Shown: piece by piece, positions 8,039-16,909 of the stretch
Layout of the letters: every line of letters starts with the position of its first letter
Position numbering within the stretch: position 1 is the stretch's first letter
Source of the DNA: Myxococcales bacterium
Lineage (GTDB): Bacteria > Myxococcota_A > Polyangia > Polyangiales > GCA-016699535
Length of the DNA: 64,000 bases
Direction of reading: 5' to 3'
NCBI GenBank assembly: GCA_020633325.1
Contig: JACKDX010000002.1
Coordinates: 667,203-731,202 of the forward strand
The notes under the pieces: generated by a model
Database searches by the model: none
What the model was told of the DNA's origin: nothing
What the model saw: the letters and a program-made list of their open reading frames with translations, nothing else
Program-made: the position numbers and the translations under genes

Positions 8039-9579
8039 TTGAGTTTTACGCTGTCAAGCACCATCAATAGCTCGCTGTGCGTCGCTTCGAAATCCGAGGC
8101 AGGTGCGCTCGCATGTATGTGGTAGATCTGGGCGCCGCGGCCCTCGACGACAATGTCGTACCCGGCGATCACCACCGGTAACTCAGATCCGCCGAACATC
8201 ATGTCTCCCGGCTCTTGCACCCGAGCAAACCATGCCCAGGCCGAGCGATGCCCTCCAAATGCCTTTTTCATTTCTTGGCTTATGACGCGATAGCTGGGAT
8301 CTGATTCACTTTCTTGTGAGGTGATGTGGTTAAGCTCGGCGGCAAGGGATAAAGACGCATCGATCTTATCTGAAGAGATCGTTCGAATCCGAACTTGAGG
8401 GCTGAAAGCGGCCATTTCGCGTTCTTCCGCTATGTAGCCATCCGCATGAGAACGCCCCGCCCATCCATCGGGAAGGTGCAAGGATATCTGCCCGGCCAAG
8501 ACGCGCACGTCCTTCTCGGGAATGGCGACGTAGTCCCGAAATGCGATTGCACCAATGAGCGGGATGAGCGCCACGACCCACATCGGCGGATCAATCAGGG
8601 TCGGGGCAACGAAGCTCGTATACGATCGCTTGGGGTGAGGCTGCCCATCATGGCGAACACCTGAAAAGCTCTCCACACTCAAGCGCGCCGTGACGATATC
8701 AATGCTCACCAAAATGAAAGCCGCTGCTCCTCCGGCAACCGCAAGCGTTAACCACGGATCGTAATCTCCGCCATGTATGCCTGCTAGCACTGCAAGGTGC
8801 TTGGCGCCGCCATTGATAACCGCCGACAGCAAAAAGCATCCGCAGGCCCATAGTCCTCGATGCTTGGTCCAAAAACGCGCGCGGGCCATGCCGTAGCCAA
8901 GTACTGTGGCGGCTGCGACATGAATTAAGGAGTGGGAGGCCATCGCGACGGCTGCATTAAATGGGACGCTGGCTTCGGCCGAGAGCGCAAACTCCACATT
9001 GGAGACCGTGGCGATGCCGAGACCCGCAGCAGCCGAATACACCACCGCATCAAGCGGCTCATCGAGTTCGCGGGTGAAGTAAACGCTGTACCTGAGAGCG
9101 AGATAGTTGCACAGCTGCTGCACCACGCCGACCACCATGATTGTAGTGACCCACGGCGCGAAGGGCGGGATATGCCGCCATTCTTGAATGCGGAATAAGT
9201 CGTGCACCAAAGGCTCGCCCACCGCCTTGGCGATCAAGCCCCCTAATATGAGGACGCCAAACACAAGCGGCAATGGCTCAGGCTCGACACGGTCGAGCCG
9301 ATAAATGTAGCGCATCCACAGTAACGTAAGCAGGGCGGCCATACCCACGGTCAGCACCCAGCTCAGCTGGGTGCTTTGCGTTCCGCCAAACCAACGGATG
9401 GCCCAAGCAGAAAGCGCGATAATTAGAATTTCCAAAAGACCGGTGCGTCCCCAGCGCGAACCGATATTGTGAAAAGCCCGCTGATGATGCTTCTCGCAAA
9501 AAAACCGGCCGCCCAGTTCCTTTGCCTCGTCGTCGTTTAGGGGTCTATTGCAAACGCAACAAAATTTATCACTGGTCAT
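8035..9579 (-). CDS. PrsW-like polytopic membrane protein lacking the catalytic glutamates
   Basis: The protein has 514 residues. The N terminus has a Cys/His cluster (CCVCNRPL...FFCEKHH, residues 7-32) like a small zinc-binding or LIM-type finger. About eight hydrophobic helices follow (50-300), then a soluble C-terminal domain of about 200 residues. The helices match the PrsW membrane protease family around DEPLDAVVYSAAAGLG (173-188) and HSLIHVAAATVLGYG (216-230). In active PrsW proteins the first motif is EExxK; here it reads QQLCN (154-158), and the Glu of the ENV motif is Ser193. It therefore appears to be a pseudoprotease. The stop codon overlaps the start of the HtrA-like gene, so the two may form a membrane-periplasm pair. 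It is the first gene of the minus-strand run, divergent from the sulfatase fusion across about 166 bases. Confidence 0.75.
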   Translation of the reverse strand: MTSDKFCCVCNRPLNDDEAKELGGRFFCEKHHQRAFHNIGSRWGRTGLLEILIIALSAWAIRWFGGTQSTQLSWVLTVGMAALLTLLWMRYIYRLDRVEPEPLPLVFGVLILGGLIAKAVGEPLVHDLFRIQEWRHIPPFAPWVTTIMVVGVVQQLCNYLALRYSVYFTRELDEPLDAVVYSAAAGLGIATVSNVEFALSAEASVPFNAAVAMASHSLIHVAAATVLGYGMARARFWTKHRGLWACGCFLLSAVINGGAKHLAVLAGIHGGDYDPWLTLAVAGGAAAFILVSIDIVTARLSVESFSGVRHDGQPHPKRSYTSFVAPTLIDPPMWVVALIPLIGAIAFRDYVAIPEKDVRVLAGQISLHLPDGWAGRSHADGYIAEEREMAAFSPQVRIRTISSDKIDASLSLAAELNHITSQESESDPSYRVISQEMKKAFGGHRSAWAWFARVQEPGDMMFGGSELPVVIAGYDIVVEGRGAQIYHIHASAPASDFEATHSELLMVLDSVKLK

Positions 9580-9745
9580 GGAGTGAGGGAGTATTCACAC
9601 TCTCGGAGCGGGACGCAAGGGCTCGTCCTTCGGGCGCCTGGCGCAAGTTGCCCATGGTTTCCATCACTTACGCGGCCGGTGCACACAAAAAAACGGCAGG
9701 TGCGGCTTTACCTCGCCCTCGCCGCTCGTTACAAGGCAGCTTCAC

Positions 9746-12685
9746 ATGGCACTCCCGATAAAAAAGCGGCTGATTCTCATACTTAAGGTCGTCTTCTCAC
9801 TTCTCATGCTCTGGGTGATCGTGCGCAAAGTCGTCGCGCGTGATGGCGCTGGCACGCTCGCTGAGCGTCTTTGGGAACTGTCTTGGGCGTGGTTTGCGAT
9901 GGCGGTGGGGATGATGTTGTGCGCGGTCATCTGCAGCGTGGTCCGGTGGCAGCGCCTTTTAAATGGCCAAGGCATCAGGGCACCGTGGAGTTTTTTGGGC
10001 CCTTCGTTTTTGATCGCGCGCTTTTTCGGAGCATTTACGCCCGGCGGATTTACCGGCCTTGGCGGATGGCGCATCTATGATATCACCAAGCACACCGGCA
10101 AGGCTGCGCGTGCGACGGCCACCATTGGCGTTGAGATGGTGCTAGGGCAACTTGCGTTTGGCGTCGTCGTGATGGTGGCCTCGGTCTATGGTCTGAGGTT
10201 TCTCGGCCTCTCAGGCGTGCTTTTGATCAACGCAGTGTTTTTGGGCGTCATGGTGGCAGGCATCACGCTGCTTGCACGTCCCGATGTTTTTAGGTGGCTG
10301 AGTCGCGCGTTGCCAGGCGGCCTTCGTGTGCGCATACATAGTCTGCTTGAGGCGGTGTGCGCGTACCGCGGCAAGAGCAGACTGTTGATACAGGCTGCGG
10401 TGCTTGGCATAGGTACGCATGTATTTAACAATTTGGTGTATGTGTGTGCGGCCAGGGCGCTAGGCATCCCTCTGGGGATAGGTGAGGTATTTTTTGGATC
10501 CTCTCTTCAGATCTTGGCGACCTTGCTGCCGGCTTCTATCAACGGGATAGGACTACGAGAGGCGGCGGCCGTTGCGCTCTATACGCGTTTGGGGATGCCG
10601 GCTTCAGAAGCGGTGCTGATTCCCATCGTGGGCTTTGCCGCAGAGATGTTGGTCTCGGCATCAGGCGGACTATTGTTCGTGCTGAGATCGCCTGACTATC
10701 ATCCCAAGATCGAGGTCGAGCAAGAACCGAGCGAGCGAGTCGTCCCTGGGCTCAGAGACGCCCTCGCCGATCCGGGCGATGCGGAGGGGCCTCTTTGGCG
10801 AGTGCTTGAGCGAGCGGCTAGTGCGGGGTTGTGGGCAGGCATCGGCATTGGGTTCTTAGAGGCTGCACTTGTCAGCGTCGGGGGCAACCACCTGCAAGGC
10901 CGGGTGTTTTTCTATGGTCCGCTCGCCTATGGTGTGCTCGGCCTGGCGCTCGGGCTCTTGGGCGGGGCGATATTTGCGATCGACCGGCGCGTCAGCCACG
11001 CCAGGCCTCCTCGCCTTTCCCAAGTGCAAGCCTATGTTTTTGCGGGAATTTGGGGGGTCCTTTTTCTTGCCCTGGGGGCATTCCGCTTGCGTCGAGACAT
11101 TTTTCATGAACAATTACAATGGACTAGCGCGTCGGGGGCGCTCGTCGCTCTCGGATGCCTCCTTACGGCAACTCTGGTATCATTCGCTGCTTATTTTTCG
11201 TGGAAGTGGCTGTGGCGTCGCTTGGGCGCGCTGGCACAGTCCCCTCTGCCGGGCGTCGGACTCCTTGTGGCATGCGGGCTGGCGCTGTGGGCCACCGTGC
11301 CTCACCTCAAGCAGATAGCTGAAACAGATAGCCCTGCTCGAGTCACCGCTCCGAGCCCCCGCAACGTGCTCTTTATCGTGGTCGATACGTTACGCGCCGA
11401 TCATCTGCCGATGTACGGGTATTCTCAATCGCGGACCCCGCACTTGGATGCGTTTGCGCGGGACGCGGTGCGGTTTGAGCATGCGTTTGTGAATGCATCA
11501 TGGACACGGCCGAGCTTTGCATCACTACTGACTGGGAGATTGCCCTCAAGTCACGGCGTCATGGCAAAGTCCGATGGGCTGCCCGAGGCAGTCGAGACCC
11601 TGCCTGAGGTGCTCACAAAAGGCGGATGGAACACATTTGGCGTTGTCACCAACTTCAATGTCGCGCCGTATTTCAATTTTCAGCAGGGGTTTGGCACATA
11701 TGAGTACCTTGAGCCCGACTTTGTGTTGGGTGCCGATGACATGTCTGCGAAACTCCTCTTGGTGCAGTTCCTCAAGCAGAGGATTGAAAAACTCCGCACT
11801 CTCAAGGGGCGCGTCGAGCCTGGCGCCGCGTATCAGGATGCGAAAAGAGTGAATGAGAATATATTCGATTGGTTGAATGGAACCCCAAAGCAGCCCTGGA
11901 TGATGTTTGTCGGATACATGGATCCGCACGATCCGTACTTTGTGCATCCGTATCGGGGCGTGGGCTATTCCCGGGCTGCCAATCAAAAACCCAGGCCCGA
12001 AGAGGCGTCCCGCTTGCGCACATTATATGATGGGGAAATCGCGTATTGGGATAGCGAGTTTGGGAGACTCATCGCGCGGTTGAAAGCACTTGGGTATTAC
12101 GAGCAAATGACCGTCATCGTGACTTCAGACCATGGTGAAGAGTTTGGGGATCATGGTGGATTTTGGCATGGAACCACTTTGTACGATGAGCAACTTCATG
12201 TGCCTCTTTTCGTCAAGTTGCCGAATCACGAGCAAGGCGGAAGCGTGGTCAACCACTGGGTTCAAAGCATCGATGTGATGCCCACGCTATTGCGTCAGCT
12301 TGGTCAAGACGTACCCAAAGGCGTTCAAGGAGGGGACCTCTTCCGAGGCACCGATCTGATCTATGCCGAGGAAAGTCACGAAGGAAACGTCTTAGAAGCT
12401 GTGCGAGAGCGTCGAGAGACGGGGCCCTACAAGCTGATTCACGCCAACCCAAACAATCCCCGCGGCCTAAAGCCGACGGAGGTTTATGATGTGCAAACCG
12501 ATCCCCAAGAGCAACACGACCTTGCCGATACCCGGCCCACACTGGTCGCACAAATCCAAAAGACGTTAAAGGAGGCGGCAAAAGCCGCGCGCCACAGCGC
12601 AGTAGGGCGCACGCCGGTGAATCTTGAGCAAGATGATGACGCTGAAGAGAGGCTCAAGGCATTGGGGTATGCAGCGGACCGCTAG
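9746..12685 (+). CDS. Fusion of LPG-synthase-type membrane domain with sulfatase/phosphotransferase-like domain
   Basis: Residues 1-315 form a UPF0104/LPTM membrane domain with about eight helices, related to the flippase part of lysylphosphatidylglycerol synthase (RWQRLLNGQGI, FGAFTPGGFTGLGGWR, LPASINGIGLREAA). Residues 355-525 add about five more helices. Residues 539-979 are an alkaline-phosphatase-superfamily sulfatase domain: VVDTLRADHLPMYGY with metal ligand Asp547, SWTRPSFASLLTG, and TSDHGEEFGDHGGFWHG. The modified Cys/Ser of true sulfatases is replaced by Thr587, as in Thr-nucleophile phosphotransferases such as lipoteichoic acid synthases, so phospholipid head-group or glycan transfer at the outer face of the inner membrane is possible. 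AAGG lies about ten bases before the ATG. It is convergent with rarD (4-base gap). Confidence 0.85.
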   Translation: MALPIKKRLILILKVVFSLLMLWVIVRKVVARDGAGTLAERLWELSWAWFAMAVGMMLCAVICSVVRWQRLLNGQGIRAPWSFLGPSFLIARFFGAFTPGGFTGLGGWRIYDITKHTGKAARATATIGVEMVLGQLAFGVVVMVASVYGLRFLGLSGVLLINAVFLGVMVAGITLLARPDVFRWLSRALPGGLRVRIHSLLEAVCAYRGKSRLLIQAAVLGIGTHVFNNLVYVCAARALGIPLGIGEVFFGSSLQILATLLPASINGIGLREAAAVALYTRLGMPASEAVLIPIVGFAAEMLVSASGGLLFVLRSPDYHPKIEVEQEPSERVVPGLRDALADPGDAEGPLWRVLERAASAGLWAGIGIGFLEAALVSVGGNHLQGRVFFYGPLAYGVLGLALGLLGGAIFAIDRRVSHARPPRLSQVQAYVFAGIWGVLFLALGAFRLRRDIFHEQLQWTSASGALVALGCLLTATLVSFAAYFSWKWLWRRLGALAQSPLPGVGLLVACGLALWATVPHLKQIAETDSPARVTAPSPRNVLFIVVDTLRADHLPMYGYSQSRTPHLDAFARDAVRFEHAFVNASWTRPSFASLLTGRLPSSHGVMAKSDGLPEAVETLPEVLTKGGWNTFGVVTNFNVAPYFNFQQGFGTYEYLEPDFVLGADDMSAKLLLVQFLKQRIEKLRTLKGRVEPGAAYQDAKRVNENIFDWLNGTPKQPWMMFVGYMDPHDPYFVHPYRGVGYSRAANQKPRPEEASRLRTLYDGEIAYWDSEFGRLIARLKALGYYEQMTVIVTSDHGEEFGDHGGFWHGTTLYDEQLHVPLFVKLPNHEQGGSVVNHWVQSIDVMPTLLRQLGQDVPKGVQGGDLFRGTDLIYAEESHEGNVLEAVRERRETGPYKLIHANPNNPRGLKPTEVYDVQTDPQEQHDLADTRPTLVAQIQKTLKEAAKAARHSAVGRTPVNLEQDDDAEERLKALGYAADR

Positions 12686-12689
12686 CAGG

Positions 12690-13634
12690 TTATGAGGACG
12701 TCCCTTTGGGGGCCTCAGGCGCAGGTTGCCTCCGCCCGTCGGCTACAAAGATAAGAAGCGCTGTCCAAATCGACGCGAACGTGATCAGCTGCACGAGGCT
12801 CAAGGATTCTTGAAACACCACCGTAGCTAGCACGAACTGGCAGCTGGGAGAGAGATACTGAAACAAGCCAAGCGTGCTAAACTTTAGCCGTCTCGCGCCG
12901 TAGCTGAACCATACAAGTGGCAAGGCGGTGGCGGCCCCGGTGAGCACCAGCATGGTGTCCATGGTTGGATCGGAGCGGAACGCGCCAGTTCCTTGTATAT
13001 GGGCATAGGCCAAGTGGCCCAGAGCAAAAGGACACAAAATCGACATCTCGACTGCCAAAGCCGTTACCGGAGCAATGTGTGAAATCTTTTTGAGCAGACC
13101 GTACACACTGAACGTAAGGGCGAGACTCAAGGCGACCCATGGCACGCTCTTTACATGCAAGCACTCGTTTGCAACGCCGAGACACGCAATGGCCACAGCG
13201 ACCCACTGCCAAAAGCGCAAGCGCTCCCGCAAAAAGAGGGTGCCCAAGGCGACATTGACAAGGGGTGTGATAAAATACCCGAGACTCGTCTCGAGCACCC
13301 GATCGACTTGGATGGCCCAAATGTAGACATACCAATTGGAGGCGAGCAAGAGCGCCGTTAGCGTCACAAAACCCAGCCGGCGAAGGTCACGCACCACCGC
13401 CACCGCTAAACCCATCTTGCGTCCAGCTGCGAGCCAAATGATGGTTAGGATGGCGGACCAGAGGATACGGTGATCGAGAACTTGGCCCGGGGGCACAAGG
13501 TCGAATCGCTTCCAATACAAAGGAAGCAGACCCCATACGAGATATGCCGAAATGGCTGCGATTGCCCCCAAAGTTTGCGGCTTCTCGCCATCCTTCGCCG
13601 CGGAGAGCCAACGCACCTGAGATGCAAATCGCAT
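12690..13634 (-). CDS. rarD: RarD-type EamA transporter (chloramphenicol-sensitive protein family)
   Basis: This 314-residue inner-membrane protein has about ten hydrophobic helices in the EamA/DMT arrangement. The sequence matches RarD: AISAYLVWGLLPLYWKR near the N terminus, NWYVYIWAIQVDRVLETSLGYFI in the middle, and FQYLSPSCQFVLATVVFQE near the end. RarD proteins are putative small-molecule exporters of uncertain substrate. ATG at 13634 is used; a GTG two codons upstream is equally possible and neither has a clear ribosome-binding site. The N terminus is about 18 residues longer than E. coli RarD, so the real start may be further in. It is convergent with the sulfatase fusion and divergent from the inositol-phosphatase family gene. 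Confidence 0.9.
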   Translation of the reverse strand: MRFASQVRWLSAAKDGEKPQTLGAIAAISAYLVWGLLPLYWKRFDLVPPGQVLDHRILWSAILTIIWLAAGRKMGLAVAVVRDLRRLGFVTLTALLLASNWYVYIWAIQVDRVLETSLGYFITPLVNVALGTLFLRERLRFWQWVAVAIACLGVANECLHVKSVPWVALSLALTFSVYGLLKKISHIAPVTALAVEMSILCPFALGHLAYAHIQGTGAFRSDPTMDTMLVLTGAATALPLVWFSYGARRLKFSTLGLFQYLSPSCQFVLATVVFQESLSLVQLITFASIWTALLIFVADGRRQPAPEAPKGTSS

Positions 13635-13776
13635 AGACACGCGACGTAAAGCATTAATACTCGGACCTGTTAAGCAAACTCGGGTCGATAGAGCTGCGTA
13701 GGGTTCCGTTCAAAGGACCAAGATGCTATGAACGCGAACGTGCGGGCTAGCGCACCCATTTTTTAGGTGACCCTCC

Positions 13777-14589
13777 ATGAATGCGCCTTTTGACCTGGAT
13801 AAGATCGGCGGGCCGCGTGCGCTCAACCGGCTGATCGACGAAGTACTTCTCGCGGGGGAAGATGCGCTGCAGATCTATCGCCAGACCGCGCGGCAGAAGC
13901 TATGCTTTAAGGCCGACAAGAGTCCGGTCACAGAGGCTGATCACATAGTCGAGGCGCGGCTCTGTGGGTTCATTGCCACGCATTATCCAGAGGCAGGGTT
14001 TCTGGGGGAGGAAAGCGGCTTGCGGGGCAAAGCGGGCGGGGTGTGTTTCCTTGTAGACCCGGTGGATGGGACCCGCGCATTTGTGCGGAATCTGCCGACC
14101 TGGTCCATTTTGGTGGGCATGGAGTGCGAGGGAGAGCCGGTTTTGGGGATTGCATACCAGCCGGCCCAGGAACAGCTTTTCGTTGCGGTACGAGGGCACG
14201 GCGCGTACGGTAATGGGAAGCCTTTGCGGGTATCTCTCACGGCAGCATTGGACGAGGCCACCATCGCCCACGGTGCGCTGGGGCAGTTCGAAGAGGGGGG
14301 CTGCATAGATGCCCTAGGGACGCTGGCCCGAACGACGCACGCCCAGCGCGGGCTTCACGACTTTGAAGGGTACCGCGCGCTTTTGCGGGGATCGGTGGAT
14401 GCCATGGTGGATCCCCAAACCCGTCCCTGGGACTTGTGTGCGCCGGCGGTGCTGGTGCGCGAGGCCGGCGGTCGCCTGACTTCTTTTGAGGGACTACAGA
14501 CGGTTCACGGCGGCAGCGGGCTCGCTTCGAATGGGCAGTTTCACGATGTCTTGTTGCAAGCCTTGGCCCAAGATTCAAAGGGCGCATAG
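13777..14589 (+). CDS. Inositol monophosphatase family phosphatase (possibly histidinol-phosphatase type)
   Basis: The 270-residue length is normal for the family. Metal-binding motifs are present: FLGEESG with Glu78/Glu79, VDPVDGTRAF with Asp94 and Asp97, and RPWDLCAPAVLVREAGG near the C terminus. The family includes inositol monophosphatase, 3'(2'),5'-bisphosphate nucleotidase (CysQ) and HisN histidinol-phosphatase. The DGTRAFVRNLPTWSILV segment is closest to HisN-like members from memory, but no histidine gene is nearby. TAGGTGA six bases before ATG is a convincing ribosome-binding site. It begins the plus-strand gene series leading to lpdA and lipB. The exact substrate is unresolved. Confidence 0.88.
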   Translation: MNAPFDLDKIGGPRALNRLIDEVLLAGEDALQIYRQTARQKLCFKADKSPVTEADHIVEARLCGFIATHYPEAGFLGEESGLRGKAGGVCFLVDPVDGTRAFVRNLPTWSILVGMECEGEPVLGIAYQPAQEQLFVAVRGHGAYGNGKPLRVSLTAALDEATIAHGALGQFEEGGCIDALGTLARTTHAQRGLHDFEGYRALLRGSVDAMVDPQTRPWDLCAPAVLVREAGGRLTSFEGLQTVHGGSGLASNGQFHDVLLQALAQDSKGA

Positions 14590-14656
14590 AATCAGGCGTT
14601 GTGTGACGCGGCGCGTTTTTGTACAACCCACCAAGACTGCGAGACGAGCGTTAAGA

Positions 14657-14848
14657 GTGAGCGAGAATAACTACAATCCTGAGGCATTGCCCGACGTTCA
14701 TGACGAGGCGCCGGACACGGCGTCGTGGGTACCGGTGATGGGCGTAATAATAGTCTTGGCCGTGTTCACGGCCATCGCCCTGACGGTCTCAGGGAGTGCT
14801 CATAGTAAAGAGACACACAACACAGAAAGCACAACGCATGGAAAATAA
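14657..14848 (+). CDS. Small single-pass membrane protein upstream of lpdA
   Basis: This 63-residue reading frame starts at GTG 14657. It has a polar, acidic N terminus (SENNYNPEALPDVHDEAPD), one hydrophobic helix of about 22 residues (VPVMGVIIVLAVFTAIALTV), and a short His/Thr-rich tail. Its end overlaps the ATG of lpdA by 11 bases. Tight placement between the phosphatase gene and lpdA, plus the clean membrane-protein pattern, argue that it is real. I do not recognise a family. The name-free description is all the sequence supports; it could be an anchor or a small regulator of a membrane-associated complex. Confidence 0.55.
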   Translation: MSENNYNPEALPDVHDEAPDTASWVPVMGVIIVLAVFTAIALTVSGSAHSKETHNTESTTHGK

Positions 14849-16247
14849 GAGTTACGATGCAATAGTCATCGGCGGCGGCCCTGGAGGATATGTAGCCGCT
14901 ATACGTTTGGGTCAGCTCAAGCAAAAAACCCTCGTGGTCGAAAAGGCGCACATGGGCGGGGTATGTCTCAACTGGGGATGCATTCCTTCAAAGGCGCTTA
15001 TCTCGGCCACCAAGTTGGTTTCCAGTATGCGCCATGCGGAAGCCATCGGCATCGTCGCCAAAGATCTGAGTGTCGATGTCAAGAAGATGCAAGAGTGGAA
15101 AAACGGGATCGTCAAGAAGCTCACAGGGGGCGTTCAAAGCCTGGTAAAGGGCAGCGGCGCCGATATCATATTCGGTACGGCGACCCTAAAAGGAAACAAG
15201 TTGGTGGAGGTGAAGGACCCGGAAGGCAAAACCACGATCTACGAAGCCAAAAAGGGCATCGTGGTGGCGACCGGTGCCCATCCCATTCAACTTCCCGGGT
15301 TTGCGATCGACGGAAAAACCGTGATCACCGCAGAACACGCTGTGAGTCTGAACGAAGTTCCCAAGACACTGGTGCTGATTGGTGGAGGCGTCATCGGGCT
15401 TGAGCTGGGAATGGTGTATCAAACGCTGGGTGCCAAGGTGATCGTGGTTGAGATGATGGAGCAACTCTTGCCCGGCGTGGACCCGGATCTTGTCAAAGTG
15501 GTCGAGCAACAGTTCATCAAAAACGGCGGCGAGGTGTTCTATGGCGCCAAAGCGAAAGAGTGTAAAGTGAAGGCCGGAAAAGCCGTGGTGTCCATCGAAC
15601 ATGGTGGCAGTACGAAAACGCTTGAGGCGGACAAGGTGCTTGTGGCGGTGGGATTTCGTCCCAATACGGAAGGTCTGGGTTTAGAAAACGCCGGAGTTAC
15701 GCTCGACAAACGCGGACATATCTCAGTGAACGCACGACTTGAAAGCAATGTCGCTGGTGTGTTCGCGATTGGCGATGTGGCTGGACCCCCTTACCTCGCG
15801 CACAAGGCCTCCAAAGAAGGCGAGATTGCGGCAGAAGTCATTGCAGGGAAAAAAACCATTCGCGATTGGCGTGCGATGCCTGCGGCGATTTTTACCGACC
15901 CCGAGATTGCAACGGTGGGGCTCAGCGAAACTGCAGCCAAAGCGCAGAACAAGAAAATCACGCTGGGCAAGTTCCCGTTTGCAGTGTCGGGGCGGGCCAT
16001 GGCGGTAAGGGAAACAAACGGTTTCATTAAGGTTATCGTGGACGCGGATAACGGTGAAGTGTTGGGTGTGGGGATTGTGGGACCCGAAGCCAGCGACTTG
16101 ATCAGTGAGGCGGCATTGGCGATCGAGATGTGTGCGTATGCCGAGGATGTCGCGCTGACCGTGCACCCGCATCCCACTTTAGGGGAGGGCATGATGGAGG
16201 CGTTCAAGCATGCCGTGGGCGAAGCCATCCATGTTAAGAACAAGTGA
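14838..16247 (+). CDS. lpdA: Dihydrolipoyl dehydrogenase (E3)
   Basis: The protein has 469 residues. The FAD-binding GGGPGGYVAA motif is at 12-21, the redox disulfide is CLNWGCIPSK (Cys43/Cys48), the NAD-binding motif is GGGVIGLELG, the second FAD motif is FAIGDVAGPPYLAHKASKEG, and the C-terminal active-site His-Glu is in HPHPTLGEG. E3 reoxidises dihydrolipoyl groups of the 2-oxoacid dehydrogenase and glycine cleavage complexes using NAD+. The start at ATG 14838 is chosen because it begins directly before the FAD fold. The next gene, lipB, starts in a GTGA overlap with this stop codon, which links E3 to lipoate attachment. No E1 or E2 gene is in the window. Confidence 0.96.
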   Translation: MENKSYDAIVIGGGPGGYVAAIRLGQLKQKTLVVEKAHMGGVCLNWGCIPSKALISATKLVSSMRHAEAIGIVAKDLSVDVKKMQEWKNGIVKKLTGGVQSLVKGSGADIIFGTATLKGNKLVEVKDPEGKTTIYEAKKGIVVATGAHPIQLPGFAIDGKTVITAEHAVSLNEVPKTLVLIGGGVIGLELGMVYQTLGAKVIVVEMMEQLLPGVDPDLVKVVEQQFIKNGGEVFYGAKAKECKVKAGKAVVSIEHGGSTKTLEADKVLVAVGFRPNTEGLGLENAGVTLDKRGHISVNARLESNVAGVFAIGDVAGPPYLAHKASKEGEIAAEVIAGKKTIRDWRAMPAAIFTDPEIATVGLSETAAKAQNKKITLGKFPFAVSGRAMAVRETNGFIKVIVDADNGEVLGVGIVGPEASDLISEAALAIEMCAYAEDVALTVHPHPTLGEGMMEAFKHAVGEAIHVKNK

Positions 16248-16909
16248 GAGAGCTTACGGTCAGGCGACTTGGGCGCGTGCCCTATGCTGATGTGTTGGCG
16301 CAACAAGAGCGCCTGTTGGCCGAGCGAGCGCAAGGCAGCGTGGGAGATACCCTTCTCCTTCTTGAACATGATCCGGTAATCACGCTAGGCCGAGCAGGGA
16401 AACTTGAGCACGTGCTCGCGACGCCACAGCATTTGGCAGCTGCGGGCATCGAAGTGTTTGAGACGGGAAGGGGTGGCGATGTCACGTACCACGGTCCCGG
16501 GCAGCTTGTGGCATATCCAATTGTGGATCTCAAACCCGATCGCTGCGATGTTCGTCGATACGTGCGTGATCTTGAAGAAGTCATGTTGCGTACGGCATCA
16601 GACTACGATCTGAATGCCCAGCGCCGCACAGGGTTAAACGGTGCATGGATTAAAGAACGCAAGTTGGGTTCCGTCGGCGTCCGAATAAGTCGCTGGGTGA
16701 CAATGCATGGCATCGCGTTGAACGTAAACACACATTTAGAGGACTTTTCCCATATCGTGCCCTGCGGCATCACCGCTTGCCAAATGACGTCTCTAGCGCG
16801 GGAAACAGGGCATGCGGTCCCCCTCGAAGAAGTCATGGCCCACTTCGTTCATCATTTCGCGGACGTGTTCGATGCCCATGCCGTTGCCGAGACGAAAGGC
16901 GCTCTGTGA
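16244..16909 (+). CDS. lipB: Octanoyltransferase LipB
   Basis: The protein has 221 residues and transfers octanoyl groups from acyl carrier protein to lipoyl domains, the first step of lipoate assembly. Family motifs are clear: RGGDVTYHGPGQLVAYP (76-92), KLGSVGVRISRWVTMHG with Lys140, and IVPCGI with the acyl-accepting Cys174. These correspond to Lys135 and Cys169 of the E. coli enzyme. It starts at GTG in a GTGA overlap with the lpdA stop codon, so the two are translationally coupled. The lipoyl synthase gene lipA is not in the window. Confidence 0.95.
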   Translation: MRELTVRRLGRVPYADVLAQQERLLAERAQGSVGDTLLLLEHDPVITLGRAGKLEHVLATPQHLAAAGIEVFETGRGGDVTYHGPGQLVAYPIVDLKPDRCDVRRYVRDLEEVMLRTASDYDLNAQRRTGLNGAWIKERKLGSVGVRISRWVTMHGIALNVNTHLEDFSHIVPCGITACQMTSLARETGHAVPLEEVMAHFVHHFADVFDAHAVAETKGAL

